A DNA stretch of 64,000 bases from Streptomyces sp. CG1 (GCF_041080625.1 NZ_CP163518.1:10967501-11031500); one strand, 5' to 3'; counted from the stretch's first letter, positions 17,610 through 26,061 are shown. Translations and numbers: made by a program. The notes: generated from the sequence alone by a model not told the origin.

Positions 17610-18400
17610 AAAGTCCAGATGTAAGGACGAGTGTTACGCCGCCTGAGCCGAAGCGCGATACTTGTCACAAAGGCAGGCTTGTTGTCACCGGCCTGGTAGC
17701 CGGCTGCTGTGCGAGCCGGCGGGTGACCGTGCGAGCGGGGCATCTCGGTGGCCAAGGAACGTCGCCGCTGCAAGAGTGCCCCCGTGCGGGATCACCGCGG
17801 GCCTGAAGAGGCCGACCGTGGTGCGGGTATGGCCGGTGCCCCATCGGAGGAACCGGAGTTGTGGGTAGCGGGGGTGAGGGGTGCTGGAGCAGTGTGACTG
17901 AGCGTTGCGGTTGGCGGATGAGCGCTTGAGTTGGCGGGGCTGTGCGTCGGAGGTGGCGACTGGGGTCCCTCGCGCTCCTGAGCGGGGAAACCATTCCAGC
18001 GGCTGCCGGACGTCTCCCAGTGGGCCTGCTCCTGGGCGTGAGCGGGGTCTCGACACAACGACGAGCTTCGCCCGACGTAGTGGTGCCGTGTCGGCAATGG
18101 TTCTGTTCACCGCCCAACAGCCGCCTCGCGCTCGGCGTTGGGGCCGATCTTCGCGCGCGTGGTGGTTGCCCCAGGCGCACCTGCGGGGCGCATCGACCAT
18201 GCCCTGCCGCCACGGGCTGACCTGGCGAAAGGACGGATCTAGGACGGCCGCAGGACGCCGATCGGTAGCTTCACCCACACCGCGAGCGCCTGCGCGCCAG
18301 ACGGTGCCGCACAGCGCCCCGCTGCCAGGACTACGGCTCCGGGGCCGGCCCCAAGGGGGGACATGTCAGACATAACCGGAGGACAAGGGGTGCGACAGGG
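17610..18400. other. Long intergenic region after tpg
   Basis: About 790 bases with no frame I can support. Open frames exist on the minus strand but have low-complexity arginine/proline composition and no family resemblance. A degenerate mobile-element remnant is possible. I see no telomere-like palindromic series. Confidence 0.4.
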
Positions 18401-18958
18401 ATGAAGCGGACCAGAAAACTCGCCACGGTCCTGGCCGTAGGCGTAACAGCCCTTGCCCTCAGCACGCAAACGGCTAGCGCAACCCTCAACATCCCGAGCA
18501 CAACCGTGCAGAACAACGCCAGCGGCAACTGCGTCATTGCACGCAGCACTTCGTCGGCCGGCATAGGCGACTCCTGCGGCTGGGCCGGCACGTACTTCCG
18601 CATCATCAGCGCCGCCCCCGACGCCGGAGGCCACGCCTACGTGCAGATCCAGACCACCCAAGACGACCAGACCGGCCCCGGCTACTGCCTGTACGCCGTT
18701 GGACAGGGCACCGGCCCCTCTGGCGCCTCTGCCGGTTCCTCCGACGTGGAATTGATCCCCTGCTCCTACAACGACCCCCGTGCCATATGGGCTGTGGCCA
18801 GGGCCGGAGCCACCACCAACGGCTACACCCCCGAGACGTTCTTCGCCTTCGACGGGCGCGTCTGCCTGGACGGCGGTTTCGGGACTCTATACGCCTATCG
18901 CGAGGAGGGCTGCAACCCCGGCAACGCCTGGCAGGCGTGGAGCGTGTACACCGGCTGA
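18401..18958 (+). CDS. Secreted cysteine-containing protein, function unknown
   Basis: ATG 18401 opens a 185-residue protein with a classical signal peptide (MKRTRKLATVLAVGVTALAL, cleavage after ASA). The mature part has seven cysteines and a repeated GNCVIARS / GYCLYAVGQ / GRVCLDGGFG pattern and ends QAWSVYTG, which recalls small ricin-like or carbohydrate-binding secreted modules, though the QxW repeats are not clear. Function unknown. Confidence 0.65.
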   Translation: MKRTRKLATVLAVGVTALALSTQTASATLNIPSTTVQNNASGNCVIARSTSSAGIGDSCGWAGTYFRIISAAPDAGGHAYVQIQTTQDDQTGPGYCLYAVGQGTGPSGASAGSSDVELIPCSYNDPRAIWAVARAGATTNGYTPETFFAFDGRVCLDGGFGTLYAYREEGCNPGNAWQAWSVYTG

Positions 18959-19150
18959 ACCACGACGAAGCCCGATGCCGCGAGGCATCTCGGAGTCCCG
19001 CCCGGTACGTACGCCGGAACAGGCTCCGCGATCCGGAGCCGGCTCAAGGCAGTCGGCAGTGCTGCGCCTACCAGCGCGCGCTGCGACAGATCGCGGCAGG
19101 TGAGGGCGCCTGCTCCTTAGCGTTTTTGGTCGACCGGCTCGGCATCGAGG

Positions 19151-19191
19151 TGAGCACTTCAGTTGGCGAACGCCGCCAACTGAAGTGCTCA
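19151..19191. repeat. Perfect 18-bp inverted repeat
   Basis: TGAGCACTTCAGTTGGCG at 19151-19168 is followed by a five-base loop and its exact inverse at 19174-19191. It lies at the 3' edge of a hydrolase pseudogene. It could be a terminator, but the perfect pairing and AT content also fit a mobile-element end or recombination site. Confidence 0.7.
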
Positions 19192-19706
19192 GCCACAAGC
19201 AGGTGGTTGTCGAGGTGGCGTAGATGAAGGTCGAAGAAGGTACGTAGTCGCGTTGTGTGTGGATGGCGCGGTGCGGGTCGAGGGTGCCGATTGCTTGCGC
19301 CACCTGGCTGGGCGTCAACCCGAGGGCGGGCACGGCTTGGGGTAGCAGTGTCCAGGTCGGTGAACGAGGCGTGGGTGGAGCCGATGAGGGCCAGTTCGCG
19401 TTTCCAGCCGTACTGGCTGGTCCAGAACTGATCCCAGCTGGGATCCTCCGGGCCTGGGCCGGGGTCGCTGCCGAAGAGAAGGAATGGCCTGTCGGTGCCA
19501 GCAGTGACGGGCGGCAGGAGGCTGCCGTCCAGGTTGGCGCCGGTCGGCGCGGATGGCTGCGGCGGCTGTAGCGCCACCGAGGGAGTGGCCCAGCATGCCG
19601 GCGCGGGACAGGTCGAACGCGCCGACGAGGGTGGGTGGCAGAGGCCGCGATCACGGATGCCGTGCCCGTTTCCATACCCACCCCGACGATCCGAACATAT
19701 CGTCAC
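19192..19706 (-). pseudogene. Alpha/beta hydrolase (PAF-acetylhydrolase-like), frameshifted remnant
   Basis: Pieces of one hydrolase are spread over three minus-strand frames: MLGHSLGGATAAAAIRA with the nucleophile-elbow GHSLGG (from about 19596), then GANLDGSLLPPVTAGTDRPF and LLFGSDPGPGPEDPSWDQFW, TSQYGWKRELALIGSTHASF with the likely catalytic His, and LLPQAVPALGLTPSQVAQAI. At least two frameshifts are needed to join them and the N-terminal half is missing. The family hydrolyses short acyl esters or phospholipid-bound acetate and is usually secreted. It is inactive here. Confidence 0.65.
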
Positions 19707-19758
19707 TTATCCGCCTCACCAGGACTTCGCCAAGGCCATGGGCTGGTTCGCCGGGTGA

Positions 19759-20211
19759 TTACCAGCACCAGCCCTCTTGGGCGCCGCCGTAGTCGCCGCC
19801 GTTGTAGTACCAGTGCAGACTCCCGAGCGCCATGCGCTCCTGGTTGTTCGGGCAGTTGTCGTCGGAGAACACCGCTGCTTGATACTCGTCCGGGGTCTAG
19901 GCGTGCACGTCGATGACGTAGCCGTACCGGTCCTTGGCGGAGGCGTCCAAGTCGTCGTGTTCTCCAAGCCAGTTCCCGTGGCTGTCGAGCAGGAGCACGG
20001 TCACCTTGGAGTTGCTGCCCTGGTACGCGTAATTGCCGTTCACGGTCAGGTTCCCGGGGCTGCCGATGTTGCTCCAGGTGCCGCAGGTCGAGGCGTGAGC
20101 GGCCGTGGCGGTGCCGACGGGGCCGGTGGCTGCGGCGGCGAGCATGAACGTGGAGGCTGTGAGCGTTCCGATTCGGCGCCTACCACCTGACCGGCCGAGC
20201 CATAGCATCAC
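19759..20211 (-). pseudogene. Secreted protein gene interrupted by an in-frame amber codon
   Basis: GTG 20211 or ATG 20208 starts a protein with a signal peptide (ASTFMLAAAATGPVGTATAAHA). The frame stops at TAG 19897-19899 after VIDVHA. The same frame continues without another stop for 45 codons as TPDEYQAAVFSDDNCPNNQE, RMALGSLHWYYNGGDYGG, AQEGWCW, then TAA at 19759. The second part keeps a protein-like composition with conserved-looking cysteines, so the amber codon is a recent nonsense mutation, a sequencing error, or a readthrough site. Function unknown. Confidence 0.6.
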
Positions 20212-20237
20212 TCAGGTTGAACTCGCGATGTTGGTAG

Positions 20238-20400
20238 TCAGGTTGGGGATATGATCAGGCCGGTCTCGGCGAGGCAACCACCGATGAGGTGGGGACGGTA
20301 CTGGATCTTCCGCAGGTTTCGCCTGACTGTCCGCACGAGGTGGTTCGGGTCGGCGAGCGCGACGTTTGAGAGGAAGCCTCGCCACAGGGCCCGTCCACCG
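20238..20400 (-). pseudogene. IS630-like transposase C-terminal relic
   Basis: One minus-strand frame reads ALWRGFLSNVALADPNHL, VRTVRRNLRKIQYRPHLI, GGCLAETGL, then TGA at 20238. This is the C-terminal signature of another IS630 subgroup (typically SLANLA ... LKRLQYRPDTLDGFIAETGL). No other part of the element is present. It lies between two secreted-protein genes. Confidence 0.55.
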
Positions 20401-20426
20401 GGAACGGTGAACGGGCCGCTGTGTGT

Positions 20427-20840
20427 CTAGCAGTGGGGCAGACCACCAGGCGACATCCAGAACCTCTGGTCACCATCCACGTACGGCCCGTAGGTCCAGG
20501 CAGGGCCCCCGGAAGGAGTCGATAGCTCGATGTAGCTGCCGTTCGCGACGACCGCCGAGGTGCGGTACCAGACGTCGCCGGTGGTGCCGACGGTCCCGCC
20601 GGACACCCAGCAGTCCACGAGAGCTTGATCGCCCGGCGCAAGGGTGAGGTCGTCGACCTTGCTGCAGTCCGCGTAGGGGCAGCTGTAGACACCCGCATGG
20701 TACTGGGTGATCAGCGTGGCCCACTGCGGGTTGGAGCCGTGGTTGTTCGGATTCGGGTCCGCAGACGCCTGCGAGGTCGCGCCGAGGATCGATGCCCCAG
20801 CCAAAGCAAGCGCGGCGAGAGCCTTGATCACACGAGTCAT
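20427..20840 (-). CDS. Small secreted SH3-like protein, function unknown
   Basis: ATG 20840 begins MTRVIKALAALALAGASILG and a signal peptide ending at ASA. The 110-residue mature part has YSCPYADCSKVDDLTLAPGDQA, VDCWVSGGTVGTTGDVWYRT and GSYIELSTPSG, a pattern typical of bacterial SH3b folds with CxxxxC pairs, as found in many Streptomyces exported proteins that bind peptidoglycan or the cell surface. It overlaps no other gene and follows an AT-rich leader. Confidence 0.7.
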   Translation of the reverse strand: MTRVIKALAALALAGASILGATSQASADPNPNNHGSNPQWATLITQYHAGVYSCPYADCSKVDDLTLAPGDQALVDCWVSGGTVGTTGDVWYRTSAVVANGSYIELSTPSGGPAWTYGPYVDGDQRFWMSPGGLPHC

Positions 20841-21048
20841 TGAGTGTTTCCCCCAGTCCTCATAGTTGTCAGTGTCCGGCGATGGGTGATGCGTCCCACT
20901 CGGATGCCGTGCGGGGCCGTGGCCCGGCCACCAGGCGGCCCAGCCGACTGTCACCCCGCTACCGCGTGGGCACTCCAGTCAGTCCGCGTCGGCCGGTGCT
21001 GGTACCGCCCGAGCAGGCTGAATTCCCCGCAGCTGCCAAAGTGGCAGT

Positions 21049-21489
21049 TCAGCCCATGTAAACGCTATGCGAGTAAACGTTGCCATAGAAGGTGTTGTCG
21101 ACCCATATATCACCCTGCCCTTGGGCGTAATCGGAACCGTTCAGGCCCAGGGTCATGATCGGACCGGAGAAGGTCTGGCTCCACCCCGAGCCTGCCCGGT
21201 CACCAGTGAAAGAGTAGGCGGGATAGAGCGAACCGTTGACGTTCGGCCAGCCATCGACATGGATCGAATGGTTCCCGTTATTGGTGACGCGGATGAGCGG
21301 CTGCAGGTCGTATCCGTTCACGTAGATGCACGCTTGCACGTACACGTCCCCGTCCACTCGCAGCGTGCTGAGGTTCGTGGACGGGTTGGCGAAGCAGTCG
21401 GTGGTTGTCACGGCCTGGGCCTGGCCGGCACCGAGACCGAGAACTGCGATAGCCGAGGCAGCGCATAGCGCGAGCGTCTTCTTGAGCAC
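21049..21489 (-). CDS. Small secreted protein, function unknown
   Basis: GTG 21489 follows GGGGGAAA. The 146-residue protein has a signal peptide (LKKTLALCAASAIAVLGLGA) with cleavage after AQA, then a beta-rich mature part with two cysteines (TDCFANP, QACIYVNGY), aromatic and asparagine/glycine-rich strands (NGNHSIHVDGWPNVNG). No family recognised. It resembles the neighbours only in being exported. Confidence 0.65.
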   Translation of the reverse strand: MLKKTLALCAASAIAVLGLGAGQAQAVTTTDCFANPSTNLSTLRVDGDVYVQACIYVNGYDLQPLIRVTNNGNHSIHVDGWPNVNGSLYPAYSFTGDRAGSGWSQTFSGPIMTLGLNGSDYAQGQGDIWVDNTFYGNVYSHSVYMG

Positions 21490-21815
21490 AATTTCCCCCG
21501 TTTCCTTGGAGTAGAAGTCGAGCGGTCAATACGACTGGCTCACTTCCCCCCTGACGATGTGTGCTTGGTGAGTTGTCTCCCATGCAAGCAGCGCCGCCGA
21601 GAGGCGTGCGAGCCCCCGTGACGCGCTTTAGTGCATGACGGCTCATTGCGGGGCCGTTGCGCAAGATCGAGGCTAAGAGCTGCCGTCCTAGATCCGTCCT
21701 AGATCCGTCCTTGCGCACTCCGTTCACATGAGCGCATGTGACAAGTCGAATGCCTTGTTGGTGACAACCAGACTGCTTCGACCGGTCCGAATCGCCACCT
21801 CATCCCTCTCCGCTG
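21490..21815. other. Intergenic region between divergent genes
   Basis: No coding sequence supported. Contains two tandem CTAGATCCGTC copies near 21688-21710 and presumably both promoters. Confidence 0.35.
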
Positions 21816-22398
21816 GTGACAACTACGGTGCTTCGGCTCAGTTCGGCGGGCGGCCGGGCGGAGCTCGCTGAGTGGGAGCGCCTCGCCCAGTTGCTCGCCG
21901 CCGCCGTCCCGGGCACCGTCTACGACCCGGACGCCGACGACGTCGTCCAGGCCGAGCTCACCGCCGACGCCGCGGCCGCCGCCGCCCGGGAGGCAGAACT
22001 GCGTGAGGCCGCGCGGATCGCGGCCCGCGCCGACGCGCTCCAGGCGCTGCGCGAGCTGGGCACGCTGGATCAGACCGAGCCCCGCGACGGGGACGAAGCT
22101 GTCCGGGACGAACTGACCAGGCGGGCGGGCGGGTACGTCCAGGCCGACGTCGACGGATGGCTCGCGCACGCCCTGGCCGCACACCTCGGGCACTACCGCG
22201 ACCAGGCCGCCCGCGAGGAAGCAGCCGGCCTTCTGACGCCGCCGGTCCTCGCGCACGCCGCGCTGCTCGCCGAACTCGCCCGCCTGGTCCCCGGCGCCGA
22301 CGTCGACCAGATGGCGTTCGCGGGCTGCCACCACCGAGCCCGAAGCCGCCGGCGCGCTCGCCGCGTTCCTCACCCGCGCCCGCCCCGAGGACCACTGA
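21816..22398 (+). pseudogene. Plasmid-type accessory protein with 3' frameshift
   Basis: GTG 21816 opens an alanine-rich, acidic, highly helical protein (ADAAAAAAREAELREAARIAARADALQ is one long helix, described here by position about residues 50-76). Composition and codon use are consistent through DVDQMAFAG at about 22323. There the frame turns arginine-rich while the neighbouring frame continues sensibly as ATTEPEAAGALAAFLTRARP and stops at 22396-22398. A frameshift near 22323-22326 is the simplest reading; it may be real or a sequencing error. The iteron-like repeats follow at once, suggesting a plasmid or integrative-element maintenance gene. I cannot name it. Confidence 0.5.
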
Positions 22399-22423
22399 CC
22401 CCGGCTGTAACCGCCCAGAACTC

Positions 22424-22579
22424 GTGTCACGCTGACGGAGCGTGAGCGTGACACGGGTGTCACGCTCCCCTCGAAAACTGTCACGCTGTCCGCCGAAGCG
22501 CCCGTTGTGTCCGTTTCTCGGGGTCCGGGAGCCGCTGAGACCCCCTCCAGGGTCGAAGATCCGAGGTGGAGCGTGACAC
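22424..22579. repeat. Iteron-like cluster of TGTCACGCT motifs
   Basis: Five copies of (G)TGTCACGCT lie here: forward at 22424-22433, 22457-22466 and 22479-22487, and reverse at 22445-22454 and 22570-22579. The first four form two overlapping inverted pairs. Such clusters are usual for plasmid replication or partition protein binding or for a multimeric repressor. Confidence 0.7.
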
Positions 22580-22589
22580 TGCTGATCAT

Positions 22590-22820
22590 GCTGCCGAACA
22601 GGCGTGAACCGTACGGAACGTAACTGACCTGTGCCAGTGAACGTTGATCGATTGCCAGCGAAGGGCGATCAACTGACTTCTGTGCCAGTTAGACCGTATG
22701 AAGCGGCGGTAGCCGTGGCTGTCCGGGAGTCGAAGACCGATGCCCCTCGCGTAAGTTGACGCGGGTTGCCTGCCGGTGGGCACAGTGGCGGGTAGTGCCG
22801 CAATTACCGGGAGGCACCGG
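22590..22820 (+). other. IS110 left flank, candidate bridge-RNA region
   Basis: This non-coding stretch directly precedes the IS110 recombinase. It has a GTTGATCG ... CGATCAAC stem (about 22643-22674) inside two TGTGCCAGT copies. IS110-group elements encode a structured bridge RNA in the non-coding end next to the recombinase. No sequence evidence proves it here. Confidence 0.35.
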
Positions 22821-23906
22821 ATGTTTTCCGAGCGTACCTCGGTCGGCCTGGATGTCCATGCCCGCTCTACCACGGCCTGGGCACTGGACTACGAGACCGG
22901 CGAAGTGTTCAGCGAGCGCCTCGTTGCGAACACCGCCGATGTGGTGGCCTGGGTGGAGGCTCTGCCGCAGCCGGCCGCTGTTGCTTATGAGGCCGGGCCG
23001 ACTGGCTTCGTGCTGGCCCGGGCCCTGGACGAGATCGGCATCCGGTGTGTGGTGGCGGCCCCGTCGAAGATGGAGCGGCCGGCCGGGGACCGGGTCAAGA
23101 CCGACAAGCGCGATGCCCAGCGGCTGGCGAAGCTCCTGCACCTGGACGAACTGCCCGCGGTGCGGGTGCCCGCCATCGAGCAGGAGGCCGCCCGGGACCT
23201 GGCCCGGGCCCGCGACGATGTGCGGGCCGATCTGATGCGGGCCCGCCACCGCCTGTCCAAACTGCTGCTGCGCCAGGGCGTCATCTACACCGACGGCAAA
23301 GCCTGGACGGCGGTCCACCATCACTGGCTGACCAGCCACCACTTCGAACAGCTGGGACTGCGGGTGGCCTATGACGAGGCACTGGAGACGGTGCTGGCCC
23401 TCGAAGCACGCCGAACCCGGCTGGACGCGGCCATCACCAAGCTCGCCGGGCAGCCCGCCTGGGCACCCGTCGTGGCCCGCCTGTCCTGCCTGCGCGGGGT
23501 CGGCACGCTCACAGCCTTCGGCCTCGCCGTCGAGATCGGTGACTGGCACCGCTTCACCGGCTCGACCATCGGTGCCTTCCTGGGGCTCGTGCCCTGCGAG
23601 GACTCCTCCGGCAGCCAGCGCCGACAGGGCGGCATCACCAAGACCGGCAACACCCACGCCAGACGGCTGCTGGTGGAGACGGCCTGGCACCACCGCCGGC
23701 CCTACCGGCGCCCCGGTGTCGCCCTGCGCGCCCGGCTCGACCAGGCCCCCGCCCCGGTCCGGCAACGCGCCGAGCAGGGCAACCGTCGTCTCCACCAACG
23801 CTGGACCAACCTGGACGCGCGCCGCAAACGCTCCACCGTCAGCGCGGTGGCCGTCGCCCGGGAACTGTCCGGCTGGTGCTGGAGCCTGGCCATCATGGAG
23901 GACTGA
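22821..23906 (+). CDS. IS110-family transposase (DEDD recombinase)
   Basis: ATG 22821 follows GGGAGG by about ten bases. The 361-residue protein has the N-terminal RuvC-like DEDD domain: VGLDVHARS (Asp), YEAGPTGF (Glu), VKTDKRDAQRLA (Asp, Asp). The C-terminal Tnp_20 domain has the serine in FLGLVPCEDSSGSQRRQGGI and KTGNTHARRLLVETAW. Length and motifs are complete, so it is probably active. In IS110 systems the recombinase is guided by an RNA made from the element's own non-coding end. Confidence 0.92.
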   Translation: MFSERTSVGLDVHARSTTAWALDYETGEVFSERLVANTADVVAWVEALPQPAAVAYEAGPTGFVLARALDEIGIRCVVAAPSKMERPAGDRVKTDKRDAQRLAKLLHLDELPAVRVPAIEQEAARDLARARDDVRADLMRARHRLSKLLLRQGVIYTDGKAWTAVHHHWLTSHHFEQLGLRVAYDEALETVLALEARRTRLDAAITKLAGQPAWAPVVARLSCLRGVGTLTAFGLAVEIGDWHRFTGSTIGAFLGLVPCEDSSGSQRRQGGITKTGNTHARRLLVETAWHHRRPYRRPGVALRARLDQAPAPVRQRAEQGNRRLHQRWTNLDARRKRSTVSAVAVARELSGWCWSLAIMED

Positions 23907-24236
23907 CACGGCATCAACGCCTCCCACGAACCGCCGGTGGGAGCATGTCCTGGGACCGTGCAGCGCGAGGAACGACCCGCGGTAGCCCTATGGGCAACCT
24001 GCTTCCGCAGGCCACGCCCGATGTTAGACAAGCGGACCGTTCCCGACGCACATTCGGTCATGCGGTAGCCAACCCGCGCATATCAGGCTGACCGCGCGTC
24101 GTCGCCACGACACGCACACCCCGGACACGCCCCGCCGGCCCCACACCACAGCCCCTCCCGCCCCGGAAGAGGCCGGACACGCATGCCCACTTGACAGAGC
24201 GGCCTACATATCAGGGCTGACTGCCTGTGGGGTTGT

Positions 24237-25266
24237 TGTCCCGTCTCAAAGGATCTGGTCTTCTCGTAGTGCTGTGGCCTGCGGCGACCAGATCAGGTGA
24301 GACGCCCGACGGCCGGAGATCTCAGATGGTCTGGTTCCGGAAGGACGTACGGGGTAGGTCGTCTTAATAGATTTGGGCTCCGCCGTTTCGATCTGCGACC
24401 ACGCCTGCCTGGTCAGCCACGCCTCACTCCCACCGACTGGCTGGAGAGGGGAGCGCGGAGCTTGACGCGGAGTCGAATTGACGTGTCGACGGCCAGTCCC
24501 CGGCCGGAGTGGCGAAGCTCCGCTGAGTAGCGTGCGATGAGGTTGAGATCCTGCAGCTGCCGCTGCAACTCAGCGGCCAGTGCCTCGTCCGGGTCGGGAA
24601 GGTCTTCGTCTCCTTCTTCCTCAGCCAGGTCCTGGAGACGCTGGTCAATGGCCTCTACTGCCCGACTGCTGGTCCAGATGGCGAAATCCTGGCAGCCGAA
24701 GAGGTAGGCCTGCGCAGCATGCAACGCCGCTGCTGCAGCGGACTCGTCCGCGTCATCCGGCCCGTCCTGGCCGTCGTTGTGGCAGTACTCGCTGAGCATG
24801 TACTCGGCGACACCGCGCTTGACCGCCGAGAAGGCCGTTTGGTCACCAAGAACGCCCTCCCACACCGAGTTCAGTAGCGGCCGCAGGTTCACGGTGAACG
24901 GCGCCTGCTCGTCCTCCGGCATTGCCTCGTGCTCGCTCATAAGCCGCTCCGCGACACCAGCGGCGAACACGCCACGCTCACCGGAGGACACCGCCTTCAG
25001 CCGCTTCTCTACCTGAGCAGAGAGCTCCTGCCATGTACTCATTCGAACCACCCCAGGTCGTGATGCCGACGCGCTCACGTCAGCCGAGGCGATCATCGCA
25101 GTCACCAGTTGCAACGCCACGCTCGAACGCCCAGCGGACACCGCACTCCTTGGCGAGGGTTGCGCCTGCGCGCCAGCAGGTGTTCTGCCAGGCCAGATCA
25201 TCCGAGACGCCGAGCGAATCGGGCCAGACCATTTGAGATCGGGACCAGGTCAGCTGAGACGCGACA
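24237..25266. mobile_element. Non-autonomous TGTC/GACA transposon carrying one gene
   Basis: The element is 1,030 bp. Its ends at 24237-24260 and 25243-25266 are inverted repeats starting TGTC(C/G)CGTCTCA and sharing GAYCTGGTC. It is flanked on both sides by the identical 5-bp sequence GTTGT (24232-24236 and 25267-25271), a target duplication. Each end has three copies of an 18-base repeat of the form RRCCAGAYC-NNN-TGAGAY: 24243-24260, 24286-24303 and 24319-24336 on the left, and 25191-25208, 25222-25239 and 25243-25260 on the right. There is no transposase inside, only the gene at 24413-25042. TGT ends, multiple end repeats and a 5-bp duplication fit IS21 or Tni/Tn7-type transposition. Confidence 0.8.
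24413..25042 (-). CDS. Cargo protein of the small transposon, unknown function
   Basis: ATG 25042 opens a 209-residue, acidic, all-helical protein: WQELSAQVEKRLKAVSSGER, NLRPLLNSVWEGVLGDQTAF, AALHAAQAYLFGCQDFAIWT, AEEEGDEDLPDPDEALAAEL. It has no signal peptide or membrane segment. The pattern of helices and the AAAALHAAQAY block recall DUF416-like or immunity-type small proteins, but I would not assign a family by eye. It is the only gene inside the mobile element, so it is either a passenger with a host benefit or a regulator. Confidence 0.6.
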   Translation of the reverse strand: MSTWQELSAQVEKRLKAVSSGERGVFAAGVAERLMSEHEAMPEDEQAPFTVNLRPLLNSVWEGVLGDQTAFSAVKRGVAEYMLSEYCHNDGQDGPDDADESAAAAALHAAQAYLFGCQDFAIWTSSRAVEAIDQRLQDLAEEEGDEDLPDPDEALAAELQRQLQDLNLIARYSAELRHSGRGLAVDTSIRLRVKLRAPLSSQSVGVRRG

Positions 25267-25297
25267 GTTGTGACAGTGGAGGATGACCGCTGGTGGC

Positions 25298-26047
25298 CGT
25301 CCTGTCTCATCGAAGGTTGGGCAGTCTCATCGAAGTTTGAGCGCGGTGAGTGTCGGCCGCCGTCAGCCTCGGGCTGATCGCCGGCTTCTTGTCACAGCCG
25401 CGTGGTTGGGTGGCCGCATCCCTGAAGGAGGACCACGTGACTGATCTCAAAGCGGAACTGCACCGCAAACTGCAGGCAGGACGGGCCGGTCTGCTCTCCA
25501 AGCTGGAGGGGCTCACCGAATACGACATGCGCCGGCCCATGACACCCACCGCCGCAAACCTGCTGGGCTTGGTCAAGCATCTGGCAGGCCTTGAGTACGG
25601 ATACCTCGGCGAATCGTTCGACCGGCCGGCGCCAGAGCCGCTGGCCTGGGTCGAGGACGGTTCAATCTGGGAAGGCGCAGATATGTGGGCCAGGCCCGAT
25701 GAGTCCAGCAAGTACATCATCGGGCTCTATCAACGTGCCTGCGCGCATGCCGACCGGACCATCGCGGATCTCGCACTCGAAACCCCGGGCCAGGTGCCGC
25801 ACTGGCCCGAAGACCGCCGGGCCACCACCTTGGGCGTGCTGCTCGTTCGCATGGTCTCCGAGACTGCCCAGCATGCTGGCCACGCCGATGTCCTGCGAGA
25901 GCTCATCGACGGCAAAGCCGGACCAGATCACGACGACTTCGGCGATGATGCCAAGTGGCAGCAGTATCACGCCCTCATCCAGGCGGCGGCCGACACTCAC
26001 CGCGCCCAGACTCGTTGAGACCGCCCAACCTTCGATGAGACGGGACA
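25298..26047. mobile_element. Second non-autonomous element carrying a DinB-family gene
   Basis: About 31 bases from the previous element, inverted repeats at 25298-25323 and 26022-26047 share GTCTCATCGAAGGTTGGGC. The outer tip at the right is TGTCCCGTCTCA, identical to the left tip of the first element; the left tip has two changes. A second GTCTCA(T/A)CGA copy lies 20 bases inside each end. Flanking bases GTGGC (25293) and GCGGC (26048) may be a decayed 5-bp target duplication. It has no transposase and one gene. Confidence 0.65.
25437..26018 (+). CDS. DinB family protein (DUF664 type)
   Basis: GTG 25437 follows AAGGAGG. The 193-residue four-helix protein fits the DinB/DUF664 fold: VTDLKAELHRKLQAGRAGLL, NLLGLVKHLAGLEYGYLGES with the first metal-binding His, and MVSETAQHAGHADVLRELID with the second and third His. 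Family members include bacillithiol/mycothiol transferases and are metal-dependent; in actinobacteria many are mycothiol-dependent detoxifying enzymes. The three-histidine site is intact. It lies alone inside a small mobile element, so it may be a transferred resistance-like passenger. Confidence 0.82.
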   Translation: MTDLKAELHRKLQAGRAGLLSKLEGLTEYDMRRPMTPTAANLLGLVKHLAGLEYGYLGESFDRPAPEPLAWVEDGSIWEGADMWARPDESSKYIIGLYQRACAHADRTIADLALETPGQVPHWPEDRRATTLGVLLVRMVSETAQHAGHADVLRELIDGKAGPDHDDFGDDAKWQQYHALIQAAADTHRAQTR

Positions 26048-26061
26048 GCGGCGACGATCTT

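Noticed and set aside
17610..18400. Telomere or replication origin next to tap-tpg
   Set aside because: No series of palindromes or iterons is visible; tap-tpg are usually well inside the chromosome end.
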